Positions 5,671 to 7,808 of a stretch of 7,808 nt of DNA are shown here, in pieces. The stretch spans positions 1 through 7,808 of the forward strand of contig CAKVCR010000135.1 of the NCBI GenBank assembly GCA_934725835.1, in the 5' to 3' direction. The notes below the pieces were generated by a model. It was given only the letters and a program-made list of their open reading frames with translations, was not told the origin of the DNA and searched no databases. The translations under genes and the position numbers were made by a program. Position 1 is the first letter of the stretch; each line of letters starts with the position of its first letter. The stretch is from an uncultured Odoribacter sp. GTDB taxonomy: Bacteria; Bacteroidota; Bacteroidia; Bacteroidales; Marinifilaceae.

Positions 5671-5702
5671 AAGATAGTTTCTCTTCATGAAAAGAGCTAT
5701 TT

Positions 5703-5721
5703 ATTGTAAAATTATTACAAT
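5703..5721. promoter_or_regulatory. Candidate operator: ATTGTAA inverted repeat before kinase gene
   Basis: ATTGTAAAATTATTACAAT is a perfect 7-bp inverted repeat with a 5-bp spacer; it can also be read as two ATTnnAA half-sites 11 bp apart. It ends five bases before the kinase start codon and resembles the site at 4304-4322 (16 of 19 bases). It may bind the regulator at 7088-7771, or form a small hairpin that limits kinase translation. Confidence 0.4.
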
Positions 5722-5726
5722 TTAAT

Positions 5727-7103
5727 ATGACATCAAAGCACAACATCCAACCCTTCATCAGCATTATCATCATAATCTTTACTCTTCTATGGATAAATCA
5801 ATTCTTTGCTATAAAATCAATATACCAATCTGAAAAATTCCAATGGCAGCAACTGATGGATTCAATCATTGCACATAGTATTGACTCATATGTCCGCCCC
5901 TATGATATGTTATATTCATATGACTCTCTCGACTCTAACACCGTCACATTTAATCCTGACACTCGAACCATAACCATCTTAAGGGATCAGATTCGATATG
6001 ATATTAAAACAGATTCAACAGAAATGCAGGAAGAGCTTATGCTTAGAGCTATGTATGAATTACGTATAAACAATTTAACTCCGCTTAAACACTTGGATAG
6101 TATATTACATACTAATGCCGCTTTTTGTTCTAAGCATATCAATTTTGTCATTCATAAAAACGACAGTTTAAACAATGTTATAGACCGGTTTCCAAGTCTA
6201 CAAGTAAATGTATCAAATATGATTTCGTCAAAAAGTTATATATTAGGTTTTATTGACGGTGAGTCTCTGCAGATATATTACAGTTTTCCTTTTCTGATAT
6301 TCTTAAAGAACAATTGGAACAGCCTATTGACAATTTGCATCATCACATTATTATTTATTCTTTTCATGATTGGAATCATTTATCTTTTTAGATTCATGCA
6401 AAAACTATCCAAACATCAAGAAGATATGATGTATAAAATCATCCATGATTGGAAGACACCCTTAAATAGTATCAAAGCTATAACAGAATTACTTCAAAGG
6501 AAATCAATATCCCCGGAGGACGAAAAAGGCATGGAAAAAATCCGATTCATATTTCAGGAAATAGAGCATTTACAAACCGGTTCACAGGAAATCATGAAAG
6601 CCCTGTTTGCGTCCACAAATATTCGATTGGACAAAACAGAGTTTGATTTAAAGCAAGGACTTCTCTCTTTGATTCAAGAGGAGCAGACTGCAAATCATAA
6701 CAAAGATATTTATTTTAATTTACAATATTTATTGCCCAGTCCTATTGTCTATGCTTCGCAATTTCATCTAATCTGTGCTATTCGCAATCTGCTTGACAAT
6801 GCCATCAAATACGGCAAAGAATGCCCCTCTATTTCTATTAAATGCTTTCAAGAAGATAAAGCTCTTGTAATTAAAGTAATAGATGATGGTCCAGGAATAC
6901 CCAAAGAAAAACAAAGATTTATCTTTGATAAATACTATCGGATAATTGAAAAGGATGCTAGTAAAAGTAAAGTAGGTTATGGTCTTGGTTTACATTATGT
7001 CTATTCTGTAATTAAATTGCATAAAGGAATCGTCAAAATAAACAGTACTCCCGAAAATGGATGTATATTTACAATTAAAATAAGAAAATGGACAAAAAAA
7101 TAA
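5727..7103 (+). CDS. Membrane sensor histidine kinase
   Basis: A 458-residue inner-membrane kinase. Residues 9-28 are the first membrane segment (ISIIIIIFTLLWINQFF) and 197-221 the second, with about 165 residues of periplasmic sensor between them that I do not recognise; it includes a long alpha-rich part ending in a HINFVIHKNDSLN strand. After the second segment comes HisKA with the phosphate-accepting His at 240 in HDWKTPL (Asp and Trp-Lys replacing the usual Glu-x-x). The ATPase domain has the N box RNLLDNAIKYG (353-363), G1 DDGPGIP (386-392), the F box FIFDKYYR (398-405) and G2 GYGLGL (417-422). All catalytic motifs are present, so it should autophosphorylate and pass phosphate to the regulator whose gene overlaps its end by 16 bases. 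It is divergent from the peptide block. An inverted repeat sits just before the ATG. The signal is unknown; a peptide from the adjacent locus or envelope thiol state are guesses. Confidence 0.95.
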   Translation: MTSKHNIQPFISIIIIIFTLLWINQFFAIKSIYQSEKFQWQQLMDSIIAHSIDSYVRPYDMLYSYDSLDSNTVTFNPDTRTITILRDQIRYDIKTDSTEMQEELMLRAMYELRINNLTPLKHLDSILHTNAAFCSKHINFVIHKNDSLNNVIDRFPSLQVNVSNMISSKSYILGFIDGESLQIYYSFPFLIFLKNNWNSLLTICIITLLFILFMIGIIYLFRFMQKLSKHQEDMMYKIIHDWKTPLNSIKAITELLQRKSISPEDEKGMEKIRFIFQEIEHLQTGSQEIMKALFASTNIRLDKTEFDLKQGLLSLIQEEQTANHNKDIYFNLQYLLPSPIVYASQFHLICAIRNLLDNAIKYGKECPSISIKCFQEDKALVIKVIDDGPGIPKEKQRFIFDKYYRIIEKDASKSKVGYGLGLHYVYSVIKLHKGIVKINSTPENGCIFTIKIRKWTKK

Positions 7104-7771
7104 AAATACTATATGCAGAAGACAATACAACAGCTGCATTGATTTACTCGGAGATATTGGAAGATGCAGGGTTCTCTGTTGAAATAGCAAAAGATGGGAA
7201 TGAAGCATGGAACCTTTATCAACGTAAAACATGGGATCTTATATTGCTCGACATGGACCTCCCGGGCAAAGACGGGCATGAGCTAATCCGCCTCATTCGA
7301 GAAAATGGAGGAGAAGTTCCAATTATTATTCTCAGCTCTCTCAATCACAATCATGCTCTCTATGAAGGTGCAGATGACTATTTAGTAAAAGGGTGTAGTA
7401 TGGATGAAGTTAGAGCCCGTATTGACAAAGCTATTGCCAGAGTTCAAAAAAACATTACAGAAAAAGAGAATGGTATATTCCATATTTCTCCTCTAGTCAC
7501 ATTTAATAAAACTACCCGACATCTCACCATTAAAGGTAAAACAAAAGTATTGAAAAGCATGGAAAGTCGCATCTTTTGGCAGTTTTGCCTTCGAATCAAT
7601 GAAACAGTTACCTATGTGGAAATATGTAAGAATTTATGGGGTTTTCATTCTGTAGGCAAAGAAAAATCTATTTCTCGGTACATTTGTCTGCTTAACAAAA
7701 AGCTAACCTCTACTCCAGAGGTATACATACAAAATGATTTTGGTATCGGCTACAAATTAGTTTCACCATAA
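7088..7771 (+). CDS. OmpR-family response regulator
   Basis: A 227-residue transcription factor, the usual length of the family. Residues 4-117 are the receiver: acidic pair E11/D12, phosphate-accepting Asp 55 in LILLDMDLPGKDG, the switch Ser 83 in IIILSS, and the conserved Lys 101 in DYLVKG. Residues 129-227 are a winged-helix DNA-binding domain: ISPLVTFNKTTRHLTIKG for the first beta-sheet, RYICLLNKKL (198-207) as the recognition-helix region, and the wing hairpin NDFGIGYKL (216-224). The ATG lies inside the end of the kinase gene, so the two are translated together. By position it likely controls its own operon and the divergent peptide/propeller block; the ATTGTAA pairs at 5703-5721 and 4304-4322, with the 11-bp period such proteins favour, are candidate sites. 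No terminator is visible in the 37 bases left after its stop. Confidence 0.95.
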   Translation: MDKKIKILYAEDNTTAALIYSEILEDAGFSVEIAKDGNEAWNLYQRKTWDLILLDMDLPGKDGHELIRLIRENGGEVPIIILSSLNHNHALYEGADDYLVKGCSMDEVRARIDKAIARVQKNITEKENGIFHISPLVTFNKTTRHLTIKGKTKVLKSMESRIFWQFCLRINETVTYVEICKNLWGFHSVGKEKSISRYICLLNKKLTSTPEVYIQNDFGIGYKLVSP

Positions 7772-7808
7772 ACCGACACTTTTCTTTGTATTGAATCATA
7801 TACAACTC

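Noticed and set aside
5614..5688. 25-residue N-terminal extension of the third peptide
   Set aside because: It puts a Phe- and Lys-rich stretch before a normal signal sequence and overlaps the likely promoters; the inner ATG at 5613 gives a typical small exported protein.
6990..7232. Minus-strand 80-codon frame over the kinase/regulator junction
   Set aside because: It is antisense to conserved kinase and receiver motifs, which fix the plus strand as coding.
1..7808. Mobile element, CRISPR array, tRNA or rRNA
   Set aside because: No transposase, integrase, terminal inverted repeats, regularly spaced repeats or RNA-gene cloverleaf were seen on either strand.

Overview
The window is AT-rich DNA from the Bacteroidales, most likely Bacteroides or Parabacteroides. 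The evidence is family content: NVEALA-type small exported proteins, TolB-like and six-bladed beta-propeller lipoproteins, DUF1573, start codons without clear Shine-Dalgarno sites, and candidate TAnnTTTG promoter elements.

Layout. Position ~5620-5726 is a divergent control region. To its right, on the plus strand, lie a membrane histidine kinase (5727-7103) and an overlapping OmpR-type response regulator (7088-7771). To its left, everything runs on the minus strand, and three similar modules can be read in transcription order. Module 3: a divergent NVEALA-like peptide (5407-5613), a propeller-like lipoprotein (4336-5394), and a membrane-anchored DUF1573 protein (3801-4235). Module 2: a very short KKGG ORF (3743-3790), NVEALA protein 2 (3352-3663), a hairpin, a six-bladed propeller lipoprotein (2081-3253), and an anchored protein with a CxxC motif (1536-2084). 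Module 1: a second short KKGG ORF (1401-1502), NVEALA protein 1 (1035-1337), a hairpin, and a TolB-like lipoprotein (1-969) that runs off the left edge.

How it may work (inference). The kinase/regulator pair probably controls the peptide/propeller locus. The NVEALA proteins have a signal-like N-terminus, a conserved 13-residue block (IEA[I/L]ASSSEGGSN) and unrelated Cys-containing C-terminal parts. This is the layout of a peptide precursor: constant leader, variable core. The propeller lipoproteins would be the cell-surface or periplasmic partners. The CxxC protein and the Cys-rich peptides suggest thiol chemistry outside the cytoplasm. No transporter, protease or modifying enzyme is visible here.

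The least expected signal is the pair of tiny ORFs before the two typical NVEALA genes. Both contain KKGG, encoded by an identical 13-nt stretch (AAAAGAAAGGAGG on the minus strand), and this stretch sits 100 and 101 nt before the NVEALA start codon. It could mark a double-glycine leader peptide, or an RNA element complementary to the 16S rRNA 3' end. No gap between genes exceeds 300 bases.
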